This document shows, piece by piece, positions 1-7,889 of a DNA stretch of 64,000 nt. The position numbers and the translations under genes were made by a program. The DNA comes from Phycisphaerae bacterium (lineage in GTDB: Bacteria > Chloroflexota > Anaerolineae > 4572-78 > J111), in assembly GCA_028285035.1 (NCBI GenBank), contig JANQQF010000053.1, positions 62,001 through 126,000 on the forward strand, read 5' to 3'. Numbering within the stretch: position 1 is the stretch's first letter; the number at the start of each line of letters is the position of its first letter. The notes under the pieces were generated by a model that was not told the origin of the DNA, did no database searches, and saw only the letters and a list, made by a program, of their open reading frames with translations.

Positions 1-197
1 TTGCGCGTTGGATCGATTATATTGAAACTGCGGTCGAACCAAACTTCCAAGCACTTTTTGTTGATGCCCTTGGCTTACCGCACGCCAAAGATGAGTTCCC
101 TCATCTGAATGGGCTAATTCCTGAGCGGACTGCTGCTTCGGAAGAAAATACCAGGGAGCGACGTCGGGAAAGACGTCGGGCCAGAGGAAAGCGATAG
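1..197 (+). CDS. C-terminal end of a probable ASKHA-domain (DUF4445) corrinoid-activation protein
   Basis: The reading frame is open from the first bases of the window (frame beginning at base 3) and ends in TAG at 195-197, giving the last 64 residues. The stretch with YIETA, EPNFQ, FVDAL and LPHAKDEFPHL resembles the C-terminus of DUF4445/ASKHA proteins, which reactivate corrinoid methyltransferases using ATP. The final residues are strongly Arg-rich (RERRRERRRARGKR), like the tail of the homocysteine methyltransferase at 35906-36904. The catalytic domains lie outside the window, so identity is moderate; that this is the 3' end of a real gene is nearly certain, because a hairpin follows at 215-243. 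Confidence 0.55.
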   Translation, partial: ARWIDYIETAVEPNFQALFVDALGLPHAKDEFPHLNGLIPERTAASEENTRERRRERRRARGKR

Positions 198-214
198 ACT
201 TACCTGGGTGATGA

Positions 215-243
215 CTGGTGCCAAAACTGGGTTTTGGCACCAG
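215..243 (+). terminator. Hairpin after the first gene
   Basis: A perfect 13-bp inverted repeat (CTGGTGCCAAAAC / GTTTTGGCACCAG) with a 3-base loop lies 17 bp after the stop codon. Only a weak T tract follows (AATTT), so it is terminator-like rather than a textbook intrinsic terminator. Confidence 0.6.
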
Positions 244-267
244 AATTTAAACAATATTGCCTTTAAG

Positions 268-282
268 GTAACTTCCAGTTAC
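268..282. promoter_or_regulatory. Small palindrome upstream of pgsA
   Basis: GTAACT-TCC-AGTTAC is a perfect 6-bp inverted repeat about 40 bp before the pgsA start. It could be an operator or a chance palindrome; no clear -35/-10 pair accompanies it. Confidence 0.25.
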
Positions 283-320
283 ACTTACACGATCCGAAAT
301 TACAGAAATGTGACCGGCCT

Positions 321-851
321 ATGACACAACATATTCCAAATGCGCTCACCTTGGCTCGAATCGCGGCGATTCCGATTATTGTCGCCTTAATGTTTCTCAA
401 TGACCCAACAGCCCAACTGATTGCAGGGATCGTTTTTATACTAGCCGCCTTAACGGACTTTCTTGATGGGTATTCAGCCCGATTGCTCAATGTTGTGTCA
501 ACCTTTGGGAAAGCCTTTGACCCCATTGCCGATAAAATGTTAGTGTTATCAATTTTGATGCTGTTAATCTACCTCAATCGGGCAGCTATCGTTCCCGCGA
601 TTATCATTCTCTGCCGAGAAATTTTGATAACCGGTATGCGTGAGTATTTGAGCACAACTGAGCGAGGCACAATCCCAGTCTCTTGGGTGGCTAAATACAA
701 AACCACCTTTCAACTGATTGCCCTAAGCTGCCTATTATTTTTTGGTCAAGGCCAATTTCTTGTCTGGGGGAATGTCATCCTCTGGATTGCGGCTGGGCTG
801 ACCGTCTACTCTGGGTATGGCTATATCCGTGGGGCACTCAATAGAAACTAA
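321..851 (+). CDS. pgsA: CDP-alcohol phosphatidyltransferase, probable CDP-diacylglycerol--glycerol-3-phosphate 3-phosphatidyltransferase
   Basis: This 176-residue integral membrane enzyme would transfer a phosphatidyl group from CDP-diacylglycerol to glycerol-3-phosphate, the committed step to phosphatidylglycerol. The CDP-alcohol phosphatidyltransferase signature D-G-x2-A-R-x8-G-x3-D-x3-D is complete around residues 49-72 (DGYSAR, then G, then FDPIADK). Four or more hydrophobic segments surround it, and the length fits PgsA. The RITGMREY-like segment (ITGMREYLS) is also typical of PgsA. No strong Shine-Dalgarno precedes the ATG at 321. It stands alone between a hairpin and a convergent lipoprotein gene. 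Confidence 0.88.
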   Translation: MTQHIPNALTLARIAAIPIIVALMFLNDPTAQLIAGIVFILAALTDFLDGYSARLLNVVSTFGKAFDPIADKMLVLSILMLLIYLNRAAIVPAIIILCREILITGMREYLSTTERGTIPVSWVAKYKTTFQLIALSCLLFFGQGQFLVWGNVILWIAAGLTVYSGYGYIRGALNRN

Positions 852-909
852 CCTTTTAATTATTTTGACTTTATCCGTGTTTTTCCCATCCGTGTATAGT
901 ATTTTCTTC

Positions 910-941
910 AATCGTAAATCTAAAATCTGAAATCGTAAATC
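910..941. repeat. Short intergenic word repeat
   Basis: AATCGTAAATC occurs twice at 21-bp spacing (910-920 and 931-941), with related AAATCT words between. It lies in the gap between the convergent pgsA and TlpA-like genes and belongs to a wider style of word repeats in this window's gaps. Confidence 0.6.
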
Positions 942-949
942 AACAACAT

Positions 950-2068
950 TTACTCGTGGCGTAATTCCTCCAGCGTTGCCTCATCAAATGGGTTGTTTCC
1001 CTCTTTTAATTGGGTAACCCATTCGGCTCGTTTGGTGCCATACTCCTCATAAAGCCCATTTTCTTCAGACCAAGCCACAAATACCTCAAAATCTTCGATC
1101 GCCCCTTCATAGTCACCAGTTAATGCTCGGGCCACGCCTCGGCTATCCCGATTACCAGCCACCCGATTTTCTAGAGCCAGTTCAACAGCCAACTCACAAG
1201 CCTCAAGCACTAACTCTGCCTCATTCCATAGGCTGCCAAACCAACACAAATTATTCCAATCGCCCGCCGAAAGCTCGTAGGTGGGGTCCATCGCTTGGGC
1301 CTCATCATAGGCTGTCAAGGCCTCGGCAATTTGACCAGCTTCGGACAAGCTGTGCCCTTTGGCCAGCAAGCCCTCTGCCCCCGCTCGTCTCGCCTCAGCT
1401 TCTGGCTCGTCCAAACTGATGTTGGGATCAAGGGTCAAGGCATCTTCCATTTTCCCAATCGCCCCTTCAAGATCGCCTTCGGTGGCCAAATCACGCCCTG
1501 CCTCAACTAAATCCAACGCGGCCATTCGCCGCTCGCCAGCCGGGGGATCGAGCAGGCGAAGCGCTCGGCCTTCCATTTGATCCCACTCTAAAGCCCCGAC
1601 CACAGCGTCTTGAATAACGCCGTTCTCATCGATAAAGTAGCTTTGGGGAATACCTCGCATTTGGCCCAACTGCCCATACTCTGGCCCAACCGCAATCTCG
1701 GTGTCAAGCAGAATAGGGTAGGTCAATTCAAAGTGCTCGATAAAATTCGGCACTTGTTCCACCGTGTCTTCATCATCGATGGAGACCCCCACCACCACAA
1801 AACCTTGATCCTCATACTTTGCGTGCAGCTTCTGCAAATCCGGAGTCTCGGCCTGGCAAGGGCCACACCACGTCGCCCAGAAATTGAGGAGGACCACCTG
1901 CCCTTCATAATCCGACAGTGACACCGCCTCCGCCGCCGTACCAGGCAGCGTGAATTCTGGTGCCGTTGCCCCAATTGCCAAATTCGGTATCTCTGCCGCT
2001 TTTGGCGTCAGTTGGCAGCCGCTTAGGATAAGGGTAATAAGGATGATTAGGATAATTTTGTGCTTCAT
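950..2068 (-). CDS. TlpA/ResA-like thioredoxin-fold lipoprotein with C-terminal TPR region
   Basis: The 372-residue product begins with a lipoprotein signal (hydrophobic run, lipobox LSGC with Cys at 18). A TlpA/ResA-type thioredoxin domain follows (about residues 35-175) with the active-site motif WATWCGPC and a cis-Pro region RGIPQSYFID. The C-terminal half (about 180-372) is acidic, alpha-helical and TPR-like (GDLEGAIGKMEDAL, GQIAEALTAYDEA, GDYEGAIEDFE). It probably acts as an extracytoplasmic thiol-disulfide oxidoreductase; the partner is unknown. AGGAGG sits 7 bases before the ATG. It starts 24 bp after the stop of the upstream molybdenum hydroxylase gene, so the two may be cotranscribed. 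Confidence 0.85.
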   Translation of the reverse strand: MKHKIILIILITLILSGCQLTPKAAEIPNLAIGATAPEFTLPGTAAEAVSLSDYEGQVVLLNFWATWCGPCQAETPDLQKLHAKYEDQGFVVVGVSIDDEDTVEQVPNFIEHFELTYPILLDTEIAVGPEYGQLGQMRGIPQSYFIDENGVIQDAVVGALEWDQMEGRALRLLDPPAGERRMAALDLVEAGRDLATEGDLEGAIGKMEDALTLDPNISLDEPEAEARRAGAEGLLAKGHSLSEAGQIAEALTAYDEAQAMDPTYELSAGDWNNLCWFGSLWNEAELVLEACELAVELALENRVAGNRDSRGVARALTGDYEGAIEDFEVFVAWSEENGLYEEYGTKRAEWVTQLKEGNNPFDEATLEELRHE

Positions 2069-2092
2069 TGTGGACCTCCTGAAATGATTACC

Positions 2093-4381
2093 TTACGCAC
2101 TCTCCCCATTCTGAATCGCCTGCCACAACGCCTCGCTGCGGATTGGAATTTCCGTCATCCGAGCACCAGTTGCATCGCGGACAGCATTGGCGATGGCGGC
2201 GGCGCCGGCGGTGATAGGCGGTTCGCCCACACCACGGATACCAAATGGGCCGTGGGGGGAGGGGTTGTTCACGAGGATTGTCTCAATGTTGGGCACATCC
2301 GGGGCTTTGGGGATCGAGTAATCCATAAAGCTACCGGTGAGTAACTGGCCTTCTTGATCGTAAACCATCGCCTCGTGCAGGCCCATCCCCAAACCTTGGA
2401 TGGAGCCACCGTGGATTTGGCCTTCGACCATCATCGGATTGATAGCAAAGCCGACGTCTTGGATCGCTACATACTGTTTTGGGGTGATCTGACCAGTATC
2501 GGGATCAACGTGAACCTTGACCAGATGCGCGACAAAACCAGGCCCAGACTCACTTTGGGCCGAGCGTCCCTCGCCGATAATGGGGCCTGAGCCGCCATTT
2601 GCTGAATAGCCCATTTCAGCAATGTCTCCCAGCGGAATCGCTTGATCGGGGACCCCCCTGACCTGGACCATCCCTTCTGAAATTTCGATGTCCTCTGGGC
2701 TCGCCTCAAATTTGTCAGCTGCCAGATTGAGTATTTGTTGTTTGGCTGAAGCAGCGGCTTGCTCAACCGCCCCGCCAACGCTGTAAAGAATTTTACTGCC
2801 GCCACTACCGGGCCCAAAGGGCGCGGTGTGTGTCCCTTCGCAGAGAATTTCGATATCTTCGGGAGTGACACCCAACGTTTCGGCTGCGATCAGAGCAAAG
2901 CTACTGTTTACGCCAGAGACATCAACGATACCGAGATGTAACTTGACCGTGCCGTCGTTGTCCACTCGACAGATGGCTCCCGCAGGAGACATAAAGTTGG
3001 GCCAACCACCAATCGCTAGGCCAATGCCCTCATTTTCGCCTTTGTTCCGATTGGCCCAGGCAGGGTGCGCCCGCATCGTATCTAAACATTTCTTGAGACC
3101 GACATTTGGCCAGGGCCGATTAATACCGGTGGGATCGCCATCTTCAACCGCATTTTGATAACGCAACTCCAGCGGATCCATCCCCAGAGCGCGAGCCAAC
3201 TCATCCATATTCGACTCGATAGCCAACGTGCCGTGAGGCGCGCCTGGAGCGCGATAGGCCCCAATTTGGGGGGTGTGGGTGTTGACCTCATAGCCATCAA
3301 TTTGAACATTGTCAATTTTGTAGTAGCCGCCAAGCACCACCGCCACAATCGTACCAAAGGCCACAGCGTAGACCCCGTTATCGAGGCTGATTTGGGCTTG
3401 CAGAGCGGTTAGCTTGCCATCTTTGGTCGCCCCGGTTTTAAGATGAATTTTCCCTGAGGGAGAGGGTGTGGTTGTCAGGAAATCTTCAGAGCGAGACAGA
3501 CGGAGGCGAACTGGACGATTGATGGCTAAAGCGACAGATCCCGCTAAGGTGTCAAAAATCCCATACTTGGCCCCAAAGGCACCACCTACAGCCATCGGCT
3601 CCACCCGAACTTGGCTCTTTTTGAAGCCAAGATAATTGGCGACTTCATCCCGCACCTGGAATTGCCCTTGGGTGCTGGTGTATAGGGTCAGGGTGTTTTT
3701 TAGCTTGTCTGGTACAGCGACAACGGCGTGAGGCTCAAGGTAGGTTTGATGGACCCGCGCCATTTTGTAAGTATGCTCAATGATAACATCAGCCTCGGCA
3801 AAGCCTTTGGCAATGTCACCTCGCTCAAAGTGATGTGTTTCGTGGACATTGGGTGGACGGCCGTTTGTTTCTCCCGTTTTTGCTGCTGTTTCGGCGTGGG
3901 CTGCACTCAGGTCGATTTCAGCGGTGGGTAGACCGTTCGGCCAAACAAGGGGTGAGTTCGGCAGGACAGCTCGCTCCATATCGGCCACGACGGGCAATGG
4001 CTCATAATCGACAAAGACCATTTCGGCGGCATCCTGAGCCTCAGCTTCACTTTGTGCGACCACCGCAACCACTGGCTCCCCGACAAACAAGACTTTGTCC
4101 TTGGCCAAGATGGTGCTGTTACGCGAGGCCATCACCAAATCTTTGGTTGGCAAATCTTGGGCTGTTAGCACGGCTACAACACCGGGCATCGCAGCCGCAT
4201 CATCTGTATCAATACTTAAGATATTGGCGTGGGCATAGGGACTGTAAACAAGACGAATGTGTAACATACCCGGCAGATTAACATCGCCAGCGTAGCGGGC
4301 ACGCCCGGTCACCTTTTCCATCCCTTCGACCAACTTTCGAGCTTTGCCAATATACTGATAATTGTTATCCTGGGTTTCCAT
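2093..4381 (-). CDS. Xanthine dehydrogenase family molybdopterin-binding subunit (large subunit), orphan
   Basis: This 762-residue protein has the aldehyde oxidase/xanthine dehydrogenase large-subunit layout: an a/b hammerhead domain (about 15-120), then molybdopterin-binding domains with GGAFGAKYG, GAYRAPGAP and the C-terminal RGVGEPP motif that carries the catalytic Glu. It would hydroxylate an aldehyde or N-heterocycle. The form I CO-dehydrogenase active-site loop (AYRCSFR-like) is absent, so CoxL is unlikely. The usual small [2Fe-2S] and medium FAD subunits are not adjacent. The start is well placed (AAAGGAGA before the ATG). Substrate cannot be inferred from the sequence. Confidence 0.9.
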   Translation of the reverse strand: METQDNNYQYIGKARKLVEGMEKVTGRARYAGDVNLPGMLHIRLVYSPYAHANILSIDTDDAAAMPGVVAVLTAQDLPTKDLVMASRNSTILAKDKVLFVGEPVVAVVAQSEAEAQDAAEMVFVDYEPLPVVADMERAVLPNSPLVWPNGLPTAEIDLSAAHAETAAKTGETNGRPPNVHETHHFERGDIAKGFAEADVIIEHTYKMARVHQTYLEPHAVVAVPDKLKNTLTLYTSTQGQFQVRDEVANYLGFKKSQVRVEPMAVGGAFGAKYGIFDTLAGSVALAINRPVRLRLSRSEDFLTTTPSPSGKIHLKTGATKDGKLTALQAQISLDNGVYAVAFGTIVAVVLGGYYKIDNVQIDGYEVNTHTPQIGAYRAPGAPHGTLAIESNMDELARALGMDPLELRYQNAVEDGDPTGINRPWPNVGLKKCLDTMRAHPAWANRNKGENEGIGLAIGGWPNFMSPAGAICRVDNDGTVKLHLGIVDVSGVNSSFALIAAETLGVTPEDIEILCEGTHTAPFGPGSGGSKILYSVGGAVEQAAASAKQQILNLAADKFEASPEDIEISEGMVQVRGVPDQAIPLGDIAEMGYSANGGSGPIIGEGRSAQSESGPGFVAHLVKVHVDPDTGQITPKQYVAIQDVGFAINPMMVEGQIHGGSIQGLGMGLHEAMVYDQEGQLLTGSFMDYSIPKAPDVPNIETILVNNPSPHGPFGIRGVGEPPITAGAAAIANAVRDATGARMTEIPIRSEALWQAIQNGESA

Positions 4382-4752
4382 ACGGTCTCCTTTTGAAAAC
4401 AGTAATTAATGGATGATGGATTATAAAATCTAAAAAAGAGATGCCGGGTAATCGCAACTCTTTTACCGCCCTGAACATCAACAGCTAACATTCTTATTCC
4501 AGGGATTATTCTGAAACGTTTATAAAGCTATAATTGGGTCAGTAGAAACAACATCGTTTGTTAGGTTGTGGGGTTATATCAAGCGCCCAAAACAAAAATT
4601 TTGGCTTACCCTGTCGATGTAATCGAGAGATAGGTATGCTACACCGTTTGTGTCTAGAAATCAAGTCATCGAACTCGACAATGGTTACATTGACAATGCA
4701 ATGTGTCTTGTTAAACTGAGCTGATATTTGATACAATTTGAGGAGGTTCTTG
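4382..4752. other. Divergent intergenic region
   Basis: About 370 bp between the minus-strand hydroxylase and the plus-strand thioesterase. Apart from the promoter-like site at 4690-4717 and the Shine-Dalgarno at 4741-4746, I see no convincing gene or RNA. Short open frames here lack family features. Confidence 0.6.
4690..4717 (+). promoter_or_regulatory. Candidate sigma-70-type promoter of the thioesterase gene
   Basis: TTGACA (4690-4695), a 16-bp spacer and TAAACT (4712-4717) would give a start near 4724 and leave the AGGAGG at 4741-4746 within the transcript. The -10 matches only 4 of 6 consensus bases. Confidence 0.45.
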
Positions 4753-5172
4753 ATGTCCGATGAACTCGGCATTACCCAAGCCGAAGTTGAGCAAATTCTT
4801 GTCGAAACACCCTTTATTCAATATTATGACTTTCGGTTTCATGCGTTTGATGAGGGCAGTTGTACCGTTAAAGTGCCGTTTCGCGAGGATTTTATTCGCC
4901 CTGGTGGGATTGTGAGTGGCCCAACCTTGATGGCTGCCGCCGATGTCGCGATGTGGTTTGCCATTATGACCAAACTCGGTCGCACTGATATGGCTGTGAC
5001 CGTTGAGATGAGCACCGCCTTTTTGAGTGGGGCCAAACAGGAAGATTTTCTTTGTCGGGCTGATGTGCTAAAAATTGGCCGACGTTTAATTTATGGCACG
5101 GCTGAGTGTGTTAATGAGACGGGTAAGCGTTTGACTCATCACACCTTGACTTATATTCGTCCAGATGCTTAA
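4753..5172 (+). CDS. PaaI-family hotdog-fold acyl-CoA thioesterase
   Basis: The 139-residue product has the PaaI/YigI-like hotdog pattern: a loop PGGIVSGPTLMAAADVAMWFAI carrying the helix and catalytic region, followed by strands with VTVEMSTAFL and CRADVLKIGRRL. Such enzymes hydrolyse acyl-CoA thioesters in the cytoplasm. I chose ATG 4753 over an in-frame TTG 15 bases upstream because a perfect AGGAGG (4741-4746) is correctly spaced for it. The substrate is unknown; the gene stands alone, followed by a structured repeat that begins at its stop codon. Confidence 0.83.
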   Translation: MSDELGITQAEVEQILVETPFIQYYDFRFHAFDEGSCTVKVPFREDFIRPGGIVSGPTLMAAADVAMWFAIMTKLGRTDMAVTVEMSTAFLSGAKQEDFLCRADVLKIGRRLIYGTAECVNETGKRLTHHTLTYIRPDA

Positions 5173-5345
5173 GTAAACGGCAAAAAGCTTTGAGAAAAAC
5201 CGATGAGCATCGTTTGGCGATTTTAGTTCAATACAAGGTCAATTTGATCGTTTACGGGTAAATGAAATTGACCATATTTGAGGTCATCTTCGGTTTTTTA
5301 GTAACTCTTTATATTCTAAAGTTTTTATCAAATACTTGAACTCCG
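5171..5345. repeat. Dispersed structured intergenic repeat, copy A
   Basis: This segment aligns by eye with 61015-61197 over its whole length and with part of 38090-38160. Arms GTAAACG (5173-5179) and CGTTTAC (5249-5255) pair across about 80 bases; the same positions in copy B are GTAACCGG and CCGGTTAC, so both arms changed together. The 3' part shares the TTTGAGGT, TTCGGTTT, GTAA and CTTTAT..TCTAAA..TTTTT..CAAATACT string with copy B. It starts at the thioesterase stop codon. No protein is encoded. Confidence 0.65.
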
Positions 5346-5596
5346 TAAATCGGAGGAAGTTTTAAGAAACGAATTTTTGAAATGACAAAGGTTATGGCTA
5401 AATGTAACTACAATCTGGTTTATTTATTAACCAATAATGCGAATAGGGAGGTTGAAGTTTTAGAAGGTCATGCCCGAATGATTTTGTCGGGCATCCACTA
5501 GTCGTGAGCGATGGATTCTGGCTATGGAACCCATCACACAAAAACACGCGGGAATATCATGAACCTTAGACCAATTCCACATTTACAGGAGTAGAA
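5346..5596. promoter_or_regulatory. Leader region of the LysE gene with two hairpins
   Basis: Two consecutive stem-loops are visible: ATGCCCGA (5470-5477) with TCGGGCAT (5487-5494), and GATGGATTC (5510-5518) with GGAACCCATC (5526-5535). AGGAG (5587-5591) is the ribosome-binding site. The pair could be a structured 5' leader, but it matches no riboswitch class I can name. Confidence 0.35.
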
Positions 5597-6223
5597 ATGA
5601 TGAATTTTAATTTATGGGTTACATTTACCATCACCGCAGGAGCCTTGATTGCTCTACCTGGGCCTACAAATTTAATGGTCATGGCCTATGGCTTGCGTCA
5701 TGGTACTCGGCCTGCCCTAAGTACAGTTTTTGGCGTTGTGCCTGGGGTGACAACGGCAATGATATTATCGTTCTTAGGCTTGGGTGCAATTCTGGCAACA
5801 TCGGCTGAGCTTTTTGCTGTCGTAAAGTGGGGTGGCGCAATCTACCTCATTTATCTTGGGATTAAACAGTGGCGTAGTTCAGATAAGGTAGGCGATGTTA
5901 ACCTACAGGGCGATATGGTGTCCAATCGAGAGATTTTCACTCAGGCATATATGGTCACTTTGCTCAATCCAAAAGGGATTGTTTTCTTTGTTGCGTTTCT
6001 GCCTCAATTCATTGCCTTGGATGTTCCTGTTCTGCCCCAAATGCTCTTGTTGGGGGCTACGTTTATTGTCTTGGTATTTCCAATTAACTCGGCCTATGCC
6101 TTGCTGGCCGGTCGCATGCGCGAACTTATTCAAAACCCCAAAATGTTGCGATGGCTCAATCGGGCCGGGGGGACAATGTTGATTGGAGCTGGGGTATTGA
6201 CTGCCTCGCTTAAGCGCGCTTGA
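5597..6223 (+). CDS. LysE/RhtB family amino-acid exporter
   Basis: The 208-residue protein has about six membrane segments and the LysE/RhtB N-terminal signature (ALIALPGPTNLMVMAYGLRHG near residues 13-33), followed by the second conserved block YLIYLGIKQWRS and the central LLNPKGIVFFVAFLPQF. Members export amino acids or derivatives. AGGAG precedes the ATG pair at 5597/5600. Hairpins upstream may control it. Substrate is not predictable. Confidence 0.88.
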   Translation: MMNFNLWVTFTITAGALIALPGPTNLMVMAYGLRHGTRPALSTVFGVVPGVTTAMILSFLGLGAILATSAELFAVVKWGGAIYLIYLGIKQWRSSDKVGDVNLQGDMVSNREIFTQAYMVTLLNPKGIVFFVAFLPQFIALDVPVLPQMLLLGATFIVLVFPINSAYALLAGRMRELIQNPKMLRWLNRAGGTMLIGAGVLTASLKRA

Positions 6224-6262
6224 TAACAACTATTAAAATGATGACTTATTTTTGGAGTCTTG

Positions 6263-7375
6263 ATGGAAAAAATTTTTGAACGTTATGCTGGCCTGCTAAC
6301 ACCGATGCTCATCATGTTTACAGCAGGCTTTACGGTGATAATAATGGTCGTTGGTCGCTCCATTATTATTCCTATCGTTATAGCCCTATTTATCTGGTAT
6401 TTCATTACGAGCTTGGCTGAAGCGTTACATCGACGGCAAATTTTCGGGCTATCATTACCCCGCTGGCTAGCCTTGGTTATTGTATTTGTTGGCTTTATTC
6501 TGGTGATTAGTTGGGTTGTGACAGTGGTCTATTTTGAAGTACTCGATTTTTTGGGCCAAATGCCCCGCTATCAACAAAATTTGACCTCACACCTTGAAGC
6601 GATTCCCTCACAGTTCTGGCAAGTCTTAGCGCTTTCTAATTCTGCGGATGTGGCCTTCATTGCCAATGACTTGTTTGATGCAGGGTTTGCTTATGCGTCC
6701 AATTATGCCAGTACATTTGCCGCTGGGTTGGCCATATTTTTAACCCAAGCCCTCTTGATAACGGTGTATGTCATTTTTTTGTTGGTTGAAGAGAGCATTT
6801 TTCAATTTAAGATTGAGCACATGTTTTCCAATCCTGAGCAGCGAGCCGAGGTTCAGTCAGTGTTGCGGTCCATTCGACGAAATATTCGGCGCTACATTTC
6901 GGTGAAAACCTATATTAGCCTCCTGGTTGGCACGGCCTGTTATATCATTATGTGGTTTTTTGGCTTAGAACACGCCATCGTATGGGCTTTTATGATCTTC
7001 TTGCTTAATTATATCCCGAATGTAGGGTCAACGATTGCGGTTGTCTTTCCCGTATTCACTTCAGTGCTTCAATTTTCCGATTGGAGCGTAATTGCGGCGC
7101 TGTTTGCTTGTCTCGTTACAATTCAAATGTTTATTGGCTATTGGGTTGAACCCCGTTGGATGGGAAACCGTCTCAATCTGAGTCCGCTGGTTGTATTGGT
7201 ATCATTGACCGTATTTGGCCCCATTTGGGGTGTACCCGGTCTCTTTTTGAGTGTGCCCTTGACTGTAGTTTTGATGATTATTTTGGCACATATTCAAACT
7301 ACTCGGCCTATTGCGATTCTCCTATCGGGTAATGGGGATGTAAGCGGCTTTGCGCAGACATCTCTGGAGGATTAA
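6263..7375 (+). CDS. AI-2E family (DUF20) transporter
   Basis: This 370-residue polytopic membrane protein shows the AI-2E/PerM layout: two N-terminal transmembrane segments, a large hydrophilic loop (about 90-150), then clustered segments with the conserved FLLNYIPNVGSTIAVVFPV and the C-terminal LSPLVVLVSLTVFGPIWGVPGLFLSVPL. Family members have been linked to AI-2 export or ion transport; which applies here is unknown. ATG 6263 follows GGAG at 6254-6257; an adjacent TTG (6260) is less likely. Confidence 0.86.
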   Translation: MEKIFERYAGLLTPMLIMFTAGFTVIIMVVGRSIIIPIVIALFIWYFITSLAEALHRRQIFGLSLPRWLALVIVFVGFILVISWVVTVVYFEVLDFLGQMPRYQQNLTSHLEAIPSQFWQVLALSNSADVAFIANDLFDAGFAYASNYASTFAAGLAIFLTQALLITVYVIFLLVEESIFQFKIEHMFSNPEQRAEVQSVLRSIRRNIRRYISVKTYISLLVGTACYIIMWFFGLEHAIVWAFMIFLLNYIPNVGSTIAVVFPVFTSVLQFSDWSVIAALFACLVTIQMFIGYWVEPRWMGNRLNLSPLVVLVSLTVFGPIWGVPGLFLSVPLTVVLMIILAHIQTTRPIAILLSGNGDVSGFAQTSLED

Positions 7376-7391
7376 TAGATGAGACAGGTAC

Positions 7392-7889
7392 GTGGCTGAA
7401 ATTCTAGTGATCTGGTTTAATGTCGCATTTCAATCTGACCAGCGGTTTATCGTCCCCTTGGTTATTGTCGCCTGGCTCATTGTGTTTCCCTTATTTTGGA
7501 TGTTTGTTGTCTTTGTCATTGGCTTTATGAGTGGCTGGCAACGCTTGGCTAACTACTATCGCCTGACGCGACCCTTCAATGGGAAAACTTGGTCTTGGCA
7601 AAGTGGTCGATTAAATTTTGGTAACTACAGCAGTACCTTAATTACTGGCGCTGATTTTGAAGGGCTTTATTTGGCAACGGTGATCTTTTTTCGGGTCGGG
7701 CATCCCCCGCTTTTTATTCCCTGGCACGACATAGAAATAACGAAGAAACAACGGCTTTTTTATTCGGTTGTTGAATTCCAGTTTGCTAAAGTGCCTCGAG
7801 TTAAATTACGTTTGCCCAAACGTACTGCGGAACGAATATTGGCTGCCCGTAATAATGGTTTAAATGATGAGTTCAACACTTCAATCTAA
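7392..7889 (+). CDS. Conserved membrane protein of unknown function
   Basis: A 165-residue product with a GTG start preceded by GAGACAGG. A strongly hydrophobic N-terminal region (about 18-50) is followed by a soluble part with a PH-like strand pattern ending in PPLFIPWHDIEITKKQRLF and a basic LRLPKRTAERI helix. It would be membrane-anchored with a cytoplasmic domain. It starts 17 bp after the AI-2E gene and its end overlaps the next gene by 26 bp, indicating one operon. I do not recognise the family. Confidence 0.7.
   Translation: MAEILVIWFNVAFQSDQRFIVPLVIVAWLIVFPLFWMFVVFVIGFMSGWQRLANYYRLTRPFNGKTWSWQSGRLNFGNYSSTLITGADFEGLYLATVIFFRVGHPPLFIPWHDIEITKKQRLFYSVVEFQFAKVPRVKLRLPKRTAERILAARNNGLNDEFNTSI

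Noticed and set aside
2093..4381. Form I carbon monoxide dehydrogenase (CoxL)
   Set aside because: The characteristic CoxL active-site loop is absent; only the general family motifs are present.
4708..4737. TTGTTA-18 bp-TACAAT as promoter of the thioesterase gene
   Set aside because: Its transcription start would fall on the Shine-Dalgarno at 4741-4746, so the message could not be translated well; the upstream TTGACA pair fits better.
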